From a halophilic archaeon (GTDB taxonomy: Archaea > Halobacteriota > Halobacteria > Halobacteriales > Haladaptataceae): a stretch of 31,561 nucleotides of DNA. The position numbers and the translations under genes are program-made. The stretch's first letter is position 1. Each line of letters starts with the position of its first letter. The notes under the pieces were generated by a model. That model worked only from the letters and a program-made list of their open reading frames with translations, was not told the origin of the DNA and did no database searches. The DNA lies in contig QNGA01000018.1 of the NCBI GenBank assembly GCA_003298465.1, positions 1 through 31,561 of the forward strand. Reading direction: 5' to 3'. This document shows, in pieces, positions 1 through 8,302 of this stretch.

Positions 1-127
1 GCTCGCCGTCGCCGAACCCGACAGGGTAGGCGGCCGCGTGGTGGTAGTGACCGACGAGGAACGGGTCGAGGTGGTCGCTCTCGTCGACCGGGGCGCCCGT
101 CTGATTCGAGAGATAGGCGACGTCGCC
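1..127. repeat. Terminal direct repeat, left copy (circular contig overlap)
   Basis: These 127 bases are identical to 31435-31561. The helicase frame interrupted at base 1 continues without a break when base 1 is joined to base 31434, so the repeat marks a circular molecule rather than true linear ends. A length of exactly 127 is what an assembler working with k=127 leaves on a closed circle, so the second copy is probably an assembly artefact and not biological terminal redundancy. Confidence 0.93.
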
Positions 128-778
128 CAGTGTCGGGGGCTCGCGTCCGAACGGCGTCGCGACACCCGCCGTCTCCAGGGGCGTCCCGGGCGCTGTCGCG
201 GTTAGTGCGTTGAAGACGGTGCTCGCGCGCCATCCCCATCCGCGGTCGTCCTCGTCAGGCGAGGCGTTCGGGTCGACGTCCGGCGCGAACCGGTCGACGA
301 CGTCGCTCCGTAACTCGACGCCGGACTCCGGGTCGAGCAGTGCCCGCGTCGTCTCACGGAGGTCGTCGAGGCTCTCGTCTACTTCGCCGCCACAGACGTC
401 CTCGCGGAGGTACGGGTGGAGGTCGGGTTTCCCGACCAACTCGATGCCGGGCGCTGTCGGTTCATGCGGGCCGCTGGCGCGGTTGATAGCGCGGGCCTCC
501 TCGACGAATTGGGCCAGTTGCGTTTTCACGGGCGTCACGGCGAGCACCCGCGAGAGAGGCGTCGCGTCGTCGCGCACCATCGTCAGGCCGGCGGTAAGCG
601 CGATAGCGGTCTTGCCGGTCCCGCACGCGCCCTCCATCGCGAGATACCCGCCGTCGCCGACGACGTCGAGCGCGTGCTCGATACCGGTCGCCTGGCCCTC
701 ATATGGCTCGTCGAACGGAAACACCGTCTCCCACAGACGGCCGGAGCGCCCGCTGTCGTCCCCGTCAGCGGTGGTCAT
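1..778 (-). CDS. XPD/DinG-type superfamily 2 DNA helicase, N-terminal part (continues at 31434 on the circle)
   Basis: Joined across the window ends, the gene runs from ATG at 778 to the stop at 29648 and encodes 854 aa; this part holds the first ~259. Walker A GACGTGKT lies at residues 50-57, in the EGACGTGKT context usual for haloarchaeal Rad3/XPD/DinG-like helicases. These are ATP-driven 5'-3' helicases of replication and repair. The family normally has four cysteines ligating a 4Fe-4S cluster between motifs I and II; here only C129 (EDVCGG) and C278 (GLCPHK) are visible, so the cluster may be absent or altered. The ATG overlaps the stop of the primase-helicase gene as ATGA, which suggests translational coupling in a shared replication operon. 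The start is well supported by this overlap and by Walker A lying close to the N-terminus. Confidence 0.88.
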   Translation of the reverse strand, partial: MTTADGDDSGRSGRLWETVFPFDEPYEGQATGIEHALDVVGDGGYLAMEGACGTGKTAIALTAGLTMVRDDATPLSRVLAVTPVKTQLAQFVEEARAINRASGPHEPTAPGIELVGKPDLHPYLREDVCGGEVDESLDDLRETTRALLDPESGVELRSDVVDRFAPDVDPNASPDEDDRGWGWRASTVFNALTATAPGTPLETAGVATPFGREPPTLGDVAYLSNQTGAPVDESDHLDPFLVGHYHHAAAYPVGFGDGE

Positions 779-3700
779 GCCCCGCCCCCCGCCGCGACGT
801 CGGCGCCGCCGCCACCATCGTCGGGTGGTCTGAGACACCGGTCGCCGGCAAGGCCGAAGACGTCGCGCGCCCATGTCACCCAGTCGAGGGCGTCACTGCT
901 CGCAACGCGCTCACGGAACTCCCGAATCGCGGCTATCTGGAACCCGCCCGACGAGGAGACGACGGACAGCGCCGCCGTGAGCGTCGCGACGTCGGCCGTG
1001 AACGGCTCGCCCTTCCGCCGGACGTAGTTCCCGCGGTCGAACAACCCGACGTCTTCGAGGGCGTCCGCCCAGTTGTAGACGGTTCTCTCGGAGACGTCCA
1101 TGCCGGAGAGACGCGCGAACCGGTAGAGTTCCGCGCGGAAGTTCGACACCTCGCCGCCGTCCTGGCCGGCGAGGCGCTCCGGGCGGAACCCGTCCGGGCC
1201 GTCGCCGTCGATGGCCTGACGGAGGTTCGCGAGCAGGTCGAGCGCGCCCTCCGGGACGGGGAGCATCGCTTTCAGCGGGTCGGCCAGCTCATCGAAGCCC
1301 GCGACCGTGTCGACCGGGATGTCGAGCGGGACGTTCGTGAGGAGATAGGCGTTCTTCTGGCCGTCCTCGTCGGCGAGAATCGGCCGTATCCGGTGGAGCG
1401 CCTGGACCAGTTCGCTCCGGCGTCCGTCCCGGAACAGCGCGCCGGTGAGCCCGCTGAAGTGCTTTGTCGGGACCGCACGCCCTCGCCCGTCGTCGTCCTC
1501 GTAGAGGAGTTTCCGGTAGACGGGCGGCTCGGCGCCGTCGCGGGTCGAGTATTCGGTGCCACCGACGCGGACGTCGTCGCGGTGCATCGCGAGCAGGTGT
1601 GCGTCCCGGCGGATGTCGCTCGGTCGGAGGTGAGGCGCGCCGATGCAAACGACGGCGTCGCACTCGGGGCGGTCGAGGCCGCGGAGGCCGTAGTAGTTGA
1701 ACACCTCTCCGTTGTCGGGGAAATCGAACATCTGTATCAGTTTCTTCTTCACAACGAACAGCGGGCGGTCATGAACCCGCCCGGCCGTGTCTATCGTCTT
1801 CTGGATGCGGCCCTGGGCGGTGCTGCTGTCCTCGATGGTGCCCGCGTGGTACTGGCCGTCGAGGACTTGCGTGACGTTCAGCCCCGGCATGGCGGCGTTC
1901 TCGTCGCCAGTGACGACCGGGGGGCGGTCCTCGCTGGTCCCGAATAGCGCGCCGAGGACGTCCGGCTCCGGTGTCGCGTCGAGGACGAGCGTCCGCGCCG
2001 GCGCCGGCAGGTCGGCCGCGAGTGGAAGCTCGCGGAACAACAGGCCGGTGTCCGTGCTCGCGTCGCGCTCGCCGTCGAGCGAGGCCCGGGCGCGGGCCCG
2101 GATGTCGTCGCGAACGAGTGTGTCGTACTCCTCGCTCCAGCCGCATTTGACACACCCGCGAGCGCCGTTCTGGTCGGTGAGCTTCCCGTCGCACCCGCGC
2201 GTCGGGCAGGTGTCGAGGACGTCCGGCGCCGCGATAGCCTCCATCGCCGCGGTCTCGTCGAGGCCGGCGCGAACAGCGAGCGCAAAGAGGGCGTCGAGCG
2301 CCATCGGCTCACCCGTCCATTCGTCGTCGCGCATCCGGGCGAGGACGCGCTCGTTATACGACAGTTTCAGGCGGGCCAGCGTCTCCCCCGGCATCTCCTC
2401 CTCGGTATACTCACCCGCAATGGGGTCTTGCGTGACGCGGTGGGTTCCCCACTTGAACCGGGGGAGAGCGATGCCATCGAGGCCGTCGGGCGCTCCCGAG
2501 GCGTCGGTTATCACGTCGACCGCGCGCCGGGCGAGCGCCGCCAGTCCCGCGTAATTCGCCGCCTCCGGCTCGGGCGCGGTGTCCGCCATATCGTCGAGCG
2601 CGTTCCCGAGCCGCGTCAGGTCGCCGACACTGAGCCGCTGCTCGCTCTCAAGGAGCCCCTGGAGGTCGTCAATGATGAGGCACTCGGCGTTCCGCACCGT
2701 CTTCTGAGTGGCGTAGTCGTGGACCGTGACGACCCGGTCGGCCTTCTGCGCGTCGTCGTATTGGTCTTGCCACGCGCACGTCTCGCCATGCCAGGGGTGC
2801 TCGTCCTCGTCGGACAGCCCGAGGAGTTCGTGCGCTTTCTGCGGGCCGATATGTGCGGCGAGCGCCTCGAAGCGCGCGCGGACTGGGTGGTCCGCGCCGA
2901 GGTCGTAGACGGGACACATCCGCGGACAGTTCCGCGTATCGCCGTGGTCCGGGCACTCGTCGTCATGCACCCGCGCGTCCATACAGCCACCCTCTCGCGG
3001 CTGTGCGGCGCCCTTGAGATGTACGTAGCCGTCCGGCTTCGCGTCGTCCTGCTGGAACTCCCGGGCGTTCTCATGCTTCGGGAGGAGGACAGCGTGCTCT
3101 TTGTCGCGACGAGCAGCGGCGCGCGCCGCGTTCGTGGTCTTGCCGGCGCCCGCGTCGTCCGCCCACACTTCGAGACGGTCGCTCGCGAGCCAATCGTCGA
3201 AGCGCTCGCCCTGGAGCGCGTCCCACCGGTCTCCTTGGTCGAACGGGACGGTGTCGTACGCGGGCGGTTCGCACTCTTCGACGCCAGCGGCCGACGCGGG
3301 CGTCTCACCCGCCCCGGACGCCCGGGGCCGGCCGGCGTCGACGCCATGCTCGTCTTCGAGCCGGTCGAGCGCCTCGTTATAAACGTCCGTCGGGAGCCAT
3401 CCATCCGCGAGGTCGCCGCGGTCGGCGAGGGCGGCGTCCTCGACAGCGAAGTGCTGGAGTGCCTTCCGGGGGACGGGGTCGTCGACCGGGACGTAGCCCT
3501 CCCGTTTCGCGTGCAACCAGGCGGCGAGGTGCTCGGCGTCGTCGAGGCGCCCATTCGGGCGGGCGGCGTCCCGCTCGTCGGCCTCGACGAGCAGGTACGA
3601 CAGCGGCGTGTACGCCTTCCCATGCTTGTAGTCGTAGGCGAAGTTCTCCGACGAGGAGACGACGAAATATTTCTCGCTCTCGCCGTGGTGACCGAGCGGG

Positions 3701-5109
3701 TTCTTCCCGCGGTAGCCGTCGGAGAGGCCTGCGACCGTCGTGATATCGAGGTCGTACAACGCCGTCTGAGAGTCACTACTCCCGCCGCTCGGTCCGGCGT
3801 CACCGCCACTGTCCGCGCCCGAACCCGTACCTGAGACCGAGGCCGCGTCGTCGGAGGCGGCGTAACTGGTCGCGCGCGCCTCGTCTATCGCTGCCTGTTT
3901 CTCGTCGTAGGCACGATGCTCGCTCGCCGGTTTCGCGCTCGCCAGTATCGGCCGGAGCGTGTCACTCCATTGCTGGAGGTAGTCGTCGAGGTCGACCTTG
4001 TCGAGGCCGAATCGGGGGAGGGTGCCGAGGCGGACCTCCACGTCGCCATTGAGTTGCGCGCCCGTCCTAACCGCGCCTTTCACGCCCTCGCCGAACTGCT
4101 CGACCGTCAGACTCCCCTCATCGTCGACGTCGCTCGTCGGCCGCTCGGCGTCCTGAACCACGTAGATGCGCGGGATGTCGTAGTCGTCAATGACGTCCCG
4201 AACGACGTCGATATCGGCGGTCTTGAATTGCTTCGTGACGGGTGAAATGCACGGGTAGCCGGCCTCTTGCGCCGTTATCGCGTCCGCGATACCCTCCGTG
4301 ACGAGCACCGGCTCGCCGGCCTCGATGCTGTCGAGGCCGAACACCGGCTCGCTCGCCCGGCTGTAGGGTTTCGTCGTCGCCGGTTTCGCGTACTTCCCCG
4401 ACATGTAGTCGGCCGGGTGACCGTCGTAGCCAACGTCACCGCCGCCATTGTCGCCAGTCGCGCGGGCGATAGCGAACACAGGCCGCCCGTCGGCATCGGA
4501 GTACGGCAGGACGTAACTCCCCTTCCAGAGCGGGGTGAGGTCCTCGTTGAACAGGCCCGTCGCGAGAATCGTCGCCCGCTCGTACCCCTCGGCCATCAAG
4601 TGGTCGAGGAGGCCCGTACGGGAGGGCGGCGCCCACCCGAGCTTGTGCTCGTCGATGGTGTCGGCGTCCCATCCACGCCCCTCGAAGTAGTCGCGCGCCG
4701 TCGTCGGACGCTCCGGGTGCCCGCCAGCGTCAGTATGGTCGCGAATCTCGCGGTCAATTTGACCGTGGAAATACTCGATGGCATCCGCGAATGCTTGCTT
4801 CCACGGCGCGACACCGCCGTTAGGCCCGCCGGCGTCGTCGTCGGTCTCCCCGGCGCTGCCGTCGGTCTCGTCGGCCCCGTCAGCGTCCTCCTCGCCGGCG
4901 AGGACGACCGCACGGGGCTCGCCGAGGTCGTTGTCGACGGCGACGAGCGCGTCGGTGTCGCGGAGCGACATCGTAATCTCGCGCTCGCTGTACCCGACCG
5001 CCGATGCCTGCCCACGCACCTCGTCGAGCGGGACCGGCTCGCCGTCGTCGAGGTCGAGGTATCCCCGCGTCTCGCGGAGTATCTCGCGCCACTCGATGCT
5101 CGCCGTCAC
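775..5109 (-). CDS. DnaG-type primase fused to a helicase-like ATPase (plasmid replication protein, 1444 aa)
   Basis: Residues ~114-190 resemble the DnaG catalytic-core N-terminal half (GRGWDADTIDEHKLGWAP). A TOPRIM fold follows at ~266-325, with VTEGIADAI carrying the catalytic Glu and VVQDAE in the DxD position. After an Asp/Ser/Gly-rich linker (~410-450) comes a second half with Walker A at ~650-658 (DDAGAGKTT), a Cys/His cluster at ~709-732, Walker B LIIDDLQ at ~811-817 and a four-Cys zinc ribbon at C968/C973/C986/C989. A superfamily-2 motif VI-like QALHRIRP lies at 1236-1243, and the C-terminus looks winged-helix. I infer a protein that unwinds DNA and lays primers for plasmid replication. 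The start is GTG, chosen because GGAGG stands 6 bases upstream. It is the first of two overlapping replication genes. Archaeal chromosomes use a different primase (PriS/PriL), so a DnaG-like replicative primase here is plasmid-specific. Confidence 0.82.
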   Translation of the reverse strand: MTASIEWREILRETRGYLDLDDGEPVPLDEVRGQASAVGYSEREITMSLRDTDALVAVDNDLGEPRAVVLAGEEDADGADETDGSAGETDDDAGGPNGGVAPWKQAFADAIEYFHGQIDREIRDHTDAGGHPERPTTARDYFEGRGWDADTIDEHKLGWAPPSRTGLLDHLMAEGYERATILATGLFNEDLTPLWKGSYVLPYSDADGRPVFAIARATGDNGGGDVGYDGHPADYMSGKYAKPATTKPYSRASEPVFGLDSIEAGEPVLVTEGIADAITAQEAGYPCISPVTKQFKTADIDVVRDVIDDYDIPRIYVVQDAERPTSDVDDEGSLTVEQFGEGVKGAVRTGAQLNGDVEVRLGTLPRFGLDKVDLDDYLQQWSDTLRPILASAKPASEHRAYDEKQAAIDEARATSYAASDDAASVSGTGSGADSGGDAGPSGGSSDSQTALYDLDITTVAGLSDGYRGKNPLGHHGESEKYFVVSSSENFAYDYKHGKAYTPLSYLLVEADERDAARPNGRLDDAEHLAAWLHAKREGYVPVDDPVPRKALQHFAVEDAALADRGDLADGWLPTDVYNEALDRLEDEHGVDAGRPRASGAGETPASAAGVEECEPPAYDTVPFDQGDRWDALQGERFDDWLASDRLEVWADDAGAGKTTNAARAAARRDKEHAVLLPKHENAREFQQDDAKPDGYVHLKGAAQPREGGCMDARVHDDECPDHGDTRNCPRMCPVYDLGADHPVRARFEALAAHIGPQKAHELLGLSDEDEHPWHGETCAWQDQYDDAQKADRVVTVHDYATQKTVRNAECLIIDDLQGLLESEQRLSVGDLTRLGNALDDMADTAPEPEAANYAGLAALARRAVDVITDASGAPDGLDGIALPRFKWGTHRVTQDPIAGEYTEEEMPGETLARLKLSYNERVLARMRDDEWTGEPMALDALFALAVRAGLDETAAMEAIAAPDVLDTCPTRGCDGKLTDQNGARGCVKCGWSEEYDTLVRDDIRARARASLDGERDASTDTGLLFRELPLAADLPAPARTLVLDATPEPDVLGALFGTSEDRPPVVTGDENAAMPGLNVTQVLDGQYHAGTIEDSSTAQGRIQKTIDTAGRVHDRPLFVVKKKLIQMFDFPDNGEVFNYYGLRGLDRPECDAVVCIGAPHLRPSDIRRDAHLLAMHRDDVRVGGTEYSTRDGAEPPVYRKLLYEDDDGRGRAVPTKHFSGLTGALFRDGRRSELVQALHRIRPILADEDGQKNAYLLTNVPLDIPVDTVAGFDELADPLKAMLPVPEGALDLLANLRQAIDGDGPDGFRPERLAGQDGGEVSNFRAELYRFARLSGMDVSERTVYNWADALEDVGLFDRGNYVRRKGEPFTADVATLTAALSVVSSSGGFQIAAIREFRERVASSDALDWVTWARDVFGLAGDRCLRPPDDGGGGADVAAGGGA

Positions 5110-5249
5110 AGACGTCCTCCTACGCGGCCGTCGCTCGCGTCAGCTTGGTCGGCGCCGGGGACGTGGAGTAAGGCACGGACGCCTCTCCAGCTTTCGTGAC
5201 CGGCAAGTACTCGGATATCAGTGCGCGTCTCGCGTTTACGCTGTTGCAT
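5106..5249 (-). CDS. Possible 47-aa protein upstream of and overlapping the primase
   Basis: A short frame starts at ATG 5249 and ends in a TGA that overlaps the primase GTG as GTGA. The product (MQQRKRETRTDIRV...) is basic, unlike most proteins here, has no recognisable domain, and its third-codon positions are only moderately GC-rich. The overlap with the next start is the main argument that it is translated, perhaps as a coupling leader. It could equally be chance. Confidence 0.3.
   Translation of the reverse strand: MQQRKRETRTDIRVLAGHESWRGVRALLHVPGADQADASDGRVGGRL
5116..5120 (-). promoter_or_regulatory. Shine-Dalgarno site that fixes the primase start
   Basis: The minus strand reads GGAGG followed by six bases and then GTG at 5109. 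Strong Shine-Dalgarno sites are uncommon in this replicon, where many genes look leaderless, so this one decides the GTG start and shows that the gene is internal to a longer transcript. Confidence 0.7.
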
Positions 5250-5568
5250 ATGGATGTCGTTGTGTGGAGTGCACGACACCCGTCGGCTGACCAGAGAAAC
5301 CGCGTTCGGCCGCGTCACGTGACGCGGGGCAAATACGGCCGGGCTGGCATACCCGCCAGCGTGTATGGCCGTCAGTAATGCTTATGGACCGCGAGCGCTT
5401 AGGTCCATCCGAACAACGTCCCACAGGTTGGATGCCTTCGGGGTCGTGTTCGCTATCGACAGCGGTGTCGTGTCTGAGTGCGATTGTGTCAGCCTGGTCG
5501 GTGGTGGGACACCGGCCTGGCATCGCGATTCCAACGCTCCACAGCGGAGCGTGTAGTTTTCCGCTCAT
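5236..5568 (-). CDS. Hypothetical Cys/Arg-rich 110-aa protein
   Basis: The frame starts at ATG 5568 (MSGKLHAPLWSVG...) with an AGGAG six bases upstream that overlaps the TAA of the preceding RHH gene. That arrangement argues for a real second gene of an RHH-led operon. The protein has scattered cysteines (GRCPTTD, GRCSDG, RVCQPGRICP) that could bind a metal, but no family was recognised. Composition is less acidic than neighbouring proteins. It lies between the RHH gene and the primase and may be cotranscribed with both. Confidence 0.55.
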   Translation of the reverse strand: MSGKLHAPLWSVGIAMPGRCPTTDQADTIALRHDTAVDSEHDPEGIQPVGRCSDGPKRSRSISITDGHTRWRVCQPGRICPASRDAAERGFSGQPTGVVHSTQRHPYATA

Positions 5569-5578
5569 AGGAGACTCC

Positions 5579-5773
5579 TTAGTCAGACGGTGCCTCGTGA
5601 GCGGTCGCGCCGTCCGTGCTGTGCGGGCTTTCACACTCGCACTCGTCGTAGACACGGAGGAGTTCGCGGACGACAGCGTCCATGCTGTCGACCCTCATGT
5701 CGTAGCGGAGTTTTTCAACCCGCTCCTTCGTGTCTACGTAGGTCGGCACGTAGACGAATTTAGTCTTCGACAT
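5579..5773 (-). CDS. Ribbon-helix-helix (CopG/Arc-like) DNA-binding protein, 64 aa
   Basis: The segment FVYVPTYVDTKERVEKLRYD followed by MRVDSMDAVVRELLRVYD has the RHH pattern: a short beta strand, a helix, a turn and a second helix. Such proteins bind DNA as dimers and usually repress their own operon; some control plasmid copy number or act as antitoxins. The acidic, His-containing tail (last ~18 aa) is probably disordered. The start is ATG 5773, with a TTAATA box 23 bases upstream, fitting a leaderless transcript. A 9-bp palindrome (ATAGTCTAT) covers the start region and is a candidate operator. As first gene ahead of the replication genes it is a plausible regulator of replication; that role is inferred. 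Confidence 0.75.
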   Translation of the reverse strand: MSKTKFVYVPTYVDTKERVEKLRYDMRVDSMDAVVRELLRVYDECECESPHSTDGATAHEAPSD

Positions 5774-5835
5774 AGACTATACAAGGGATTCGGGGGTATT
5801 AAGTCTTTCCACCTGCAACCATTGCACTATCGAAT
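5774..5835. promoter_or_regulatory. Shared divergent promoter between the replication operon and the 302-aa gene
   Basis: The 62 bases between two divergent ATGs contain one AT-rich box, TATTAA at 5797-5802, which reads TTAATA on the other strand. It lies 23 bases before the minus-strand ATG (5773) and about 33 before the plus-strand ATG (5836), so it can serve as a TATA element both ways. GGAAAGAC beside it on the minus strand could be the TFB-recognition element. The palindrome ATAGTCTAT near 5774 may be an RHH operator. Confidence 0.55.
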
Positions 5836-6744
5836 ATGCCGACCGACAAACCACCCCAAAGCACTGACAGGAAGCGCGGCGTTCTGACAAGCACCGACAT
5901 CGAGTTCCTCACTGGCGTTAAGGACGTCGAGGAAGGCACCCAGCGCGCCCGCAACCAGCGAGCAGGGCTCCGCGAACGCCTGTTCTCTGCCCTCCTTGAT
6001 TTCACCCTCATATTCCAGCATCTTGAAGACCGTGACATTCGGGCCGTGTTCGACTACAGCGACGGGGCCGGGCGAGAGCACTTCTCACAGGGCGTAAGCG
6101 ACGCTATCGCCTTCTTTCACTACGCCGACCCAACCACCTTCGAGACCAGGCTCGACCGCGGCCTCCGCCGCTCGCGTATCCGCTCGAAGACTCTCGCCGA
6201 CGTCGACATCGACATCGACATCGAGGACACCCGCCCCCTGCGAGAGGTCGAGCGGACCGTCGACGACAGCGGAATGGCCTACGCCGACGAGCTTCAACTC
6301 CTCGAATTCCACGACGCCGTTCCGATGGGCGTCCGAACCCCGCCCGGAACGCGGAGCGACCATTACGGCATCCCCGAGGACACCGCCGACCCGTACGAGG
6401 CGCTGAAACTCGTCCACCTCCCAACCATCCCCGAAGGAACCCGCGACGACCTCGACGAGAATAGCCCCGAGGTCCAGCGCGCACTCCGAGCGGCATACGA
6501 TTTCCTCGCGAAACTCCAGGACGACGATATCGACGAAAACACCTACGCCGAGCGCCTCGCCGACCACGTCTACCCGATGTACCCACTCGGGTTCGACGAC
6601 CCCGCCGACTGGTGGACGAATCTCGTTCTCCCAGTCCTCTCGCGCATCGTCAAAGACGACGACGTTCAAGGAGACCTCACACACGTCCCCTGGGAGAACC
6701 AAACTCTCACCACCGACGAGGGCGAGGACGAGCCGAACGATTGA
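5836..6744 (+). CDS. Conserved haloarchaeal protein of unknown function, 302 aa
   Basis: The N-terminus (KRGVLTSTDIEFLTGVKD, then ARNQRAGLRERLFSALLDFT) is a pattern I recognise from uncharacterised proteins of haloarchaeal plasmids and viruses. There it starts near residue 13 and is followed by helical sequence. The remainder is acidic, with an unusual DIDIDIED run at ~123-130 encoded by repeated gacatc codons, and shows no enzyme motif or membrane segment. It is transcribed alone from the divergent promoter shared with the replication operon, which hints at a plasmid maintenance role. I do not assign a function. Confidence 0.8.
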   Translation: MPTDKPPQSTDRKRGVLTSTDIEFLTGVKDVEEGTQRARNQRAGLRERLFSALLDFTLIFQHLEDRDIRAVFDYSDGAGREHFSQGVSDAIAFFHYADPTTFETRLDRGLRRSRIRSKTLADVDIDIDIEDTRPLREVERTVDDSGMAYADELQLLEFHDAVPMGVRTPPGTRSDHYGIPEDTADPYEALKLVHLPTIPEGTRDDLDENSPEVQRALRAAYDFLAKLQDDDIDENTYAERLADHVYPMYPLGFDDPADWWTNLVLPVLSRIVKDDDVQGDLTHVPWENQTLTTDEGEDEPND

Positions 6745-7286
6745 CATCCTCCCGACAGACACCCCCGAAAAACGGAGAGCGCCTGAAACGGGGGAAATCT
6801 CTACTTCGCAATCGCCGCTATGGAATAGTTCCTTAACGCCGATTGCGAAGTAGAGAATTCGGGCGGCTCAGCGCCTCTCGCCGATTTCGCCGTTTTTGCG
6901 CGAGTCCCCGCCGCCCCGACCGGTGGGACAGCCCGGCCGGGCGTGGCACCGGAGCGGTCGCTGGTCTCACGGTGATTGGAGAGTGCGCCCGAGGTGGGAC
7001 AGTGGAAAGAGGAGAGAGGGGAGACGGCAGATACTAATTACGCACACGAACCTATGGCTCGAATGACTCGATTCCCTCGAATGAACCGATAGACCTGGAG
7101 GGAGACGGACGGGAGGCTCGACATCCTCGTCGTCCGTAGGACGAATCCTGTGTGTGCCTCATGACGTGGGCTCCTCCCTCGTTTTCTGTTTCGGGCGCGG
7201 TCGCCAAAAAACCCCGCCTCGCGCGAACGCGCTCGCGGGCGCGCCCGATAGCTTTTTCCGGCTGGGATACGTGTTGTGAAAGTGTT
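6745..7286. other. 542-bp intergenic region with palindromic element copy 1
   Basis: No convincing gene is seen. It holds the first ~90-bp palindromic element (6783-6871), a GTGGGACAGCC motif near 6926 that recurs near 23171, and two TCGAATGA repeats at 7059 and 7078. There is a small hairpin CGTCC-GTA-GGACG near 7129 and a GC-rich inverted stretch just before the next gene. A TTG-started frame beginning in the palindrome (6843-7037) is arginine-rich and looks non-coding. Confidence 0.6.
6783..6871. repeat. Long palindromic element, copy 1 (29-bp arms, 31-bp centre)
   Basis: Left arm 6783-6811 and right arm 6843-6871 are imperfect inverted repeats; the inner part CTACTTCGCAA / TTGCGAAGTAG is perfect. 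The centre contains GGAATAGTTCC, itself a small palindrome. The same element occurs at 22763-22851 and 23021-23110 in the same orientation. Candidate roles, none proven, are a priming or replication hairpin, a resolvase or transfer site, or a structured RNA. Confidence 0.85.
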
Positions 7287-7817
7287 ATGCAAGGACAAAA
7301 TCGGACGCCTAACGAGCGCAAAGAGTGGATGCCGAACAACCTCAAAGAAACGCTCCCGTACCTCTCACCCGCCCGACAGCTAATCCTCGAACACATGTGG
7401 GAGTCCGACGACTACAGTCGGAGTCATGAACGCGACCTCGCGGACGCGCTCGCCGAGGAGCACCCCGACGCCGACCTCGGCCACCACCTCGACATCCTCG
7501 AACAGTGGGGATTCATCACGGACGCGGGCTGGGTGTCCGGAGGAAACATGCCGCGAACCCCGCGCTACGAACTCGTCCCGAACGCGGACCGGCTCATCTC
7601 CGAGCGCGGCGGTACCCTCGACGGCGTCGGGAAAGACCGCCAGGACTACGACATCTCCGACTGGGCGGGAATGCCGCTCTCGCCGCAACTCAAATTCCGC
7701 GAACTCGCGTCGGAGGTCGTCGAACTCCGCGGCAAAGTCGACCGGCTCGAAGACGCCCAAACCGGCGAGGGCGAGGACGGGAACGGGGACGACGAGAACA
7801 GCGAGACCGACGACTAA
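7287..7817 (+). CDS. Winged-helix DNA-binding protein with C-terminal coiled coil, 176 aa
   Basis: The start chosen is ATG 7287; ATG 7329 (MPNNLKET) is possible. Residues ~30-100 (ARQLILEHMWESDDYSRS, HLDILEQWGFITDAG, then a PRYELV wing strand) form a wHTH of the kind found in PadR/MarR-like regulators. Residues ~140-160 (ELASEVVELRGKVDRLED) are a coiled coil, and the tail is very acidic. The gene at 9708 has the same wHTH-then-coiled-coil design. A transcriptional regulator or a partition/replication adaptor are both possible. It is followed after 7 bases by a small gene, indicating an operon. Confidence 0.7.
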   Translation: MQGQNRTPNERKEWMPNNLKETLPYLSPARQLILEHMWESDDYSRSHERDLADALAEEHPDADLGHHLDILEQWGFITDAGWVSGGNMPRTPRYELVPNADRLISERGGTLDGVGKDRQDYDISDWAGMPLSPQLKFRELASEVVELRGKVDRLEDAQTGEGEDGNGDDENSETDD

Positions 7818-7824
7818 CACGGCT

Positions 7825-8052
7825 ATGCCCTCGAAACGCACCATCGAGTCGCGCCTGGAGGACTTAGAGGAGCGCGAGGCGAAATATGGCGACGGCGAGG
7901 ACCTCTCAACACGCGAGCGGATTCGCCGGGCGTGCGAGCGCACCGCGGAGAAAGCGGAGGGCAACCCGGACAAGGCGGGGTCGCTCGCCGAGGCAATTCG
8001 AATGGTCGAGAATGAGAATGAGGACGGCGACGCCCACGGCCGGTCTCCCTGA
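7825..8052 (+). CDS. Small charged helical protein, 75 aa, unknown function
   Basis: The start ATG 7825 lies 7 bases after the stop of the wHTH gene, so the two are probably cotranscribed. The product (MPSKRTIESRLEDLEEREAK...) is highly charged and predicted mostly helical, with a likely short coiled coil at residues 5-20. There is no metal site, signal or membrane segment. I do not recognise the family; it may be an accessory partner of the upstream regulator. The frame ends two bases before the 19-bp palindrome at 8054. Confidence 0.62.
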   Translation: MPSKRTIESRLEDLEEREAKYGDGEDLSTRERIRRACERTAEKAEGNPDKAGSLAEAIRMVENENEDGDAHGRSP

Positions 8053-8053
8053 C

Positions 8054-8072
8054 GTTAGCAGGTAATACTAAC
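8054..8072. repeat. 19-bp palindromic site, copy 1
   Basis: GTTAGCAGGTAATACTAAC begins two bases after the stop codon of the 75-aa gene, in the context TGAC-GTTAG. The same context occurs at 29614-29622. Related 19-mers are at 25105, 25157, 25889 and 29618. This is the most diverged copy; only the outer five bases of each arm pair. Confidence 0.6.
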
Positions 8073-8141
8073 CCATCCCCCGTCGTTATGGTTAAGTCCG
8101 GGCGTGCCGTGCTTCTCACCCGTCGGTTTCCATGAATGGCC

Positions 8142-8163
8142 GGTGTGGCCGTCGCGCCACACC
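8142..8163 (+). terminator. Hairpin downstream of the 7287-8052 operon, probable terminator
   Basis: GGTGTGGC and GCCACACC form a perfect 8-bp stem with a 6-base loop, followed by ACTTTTC. It lies between two convergent genes about 90 bases after the plus-strand stop. Haloarchaeal terminators mainly rely on T-runs, so the stem may be incidental to the function. Confidence 0.45.
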
Positions 8164-8302
8164 ACTTTTCAAGTGAATCAGCCTGGGTCGACAGCCCCAC
8201 AGCCGCCTATCGGGTCGATGTCACGGTCTCGACGCTCGTCGGACAGCCCACTCCGTCCTCGACGGGTCGACAGCCCACTCTCGTTTCCGCGCCGGCCCGA
8301 CG

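Noticed and set aside
703..5290. Several long plus-strand frames opposite the primase-helicase gene
   Set aside because: They are antisense shadows of a GC-rich coding gene with clear domains; none has domain logic or a promoter.
6843..7037. TTG-started 64-codon frame beginning inside palindromic element copy 1
   Set aside because: It starts in the repeat arm, is Arg/Gly-rich, and an equivalent frame from the other copies diverges at once.
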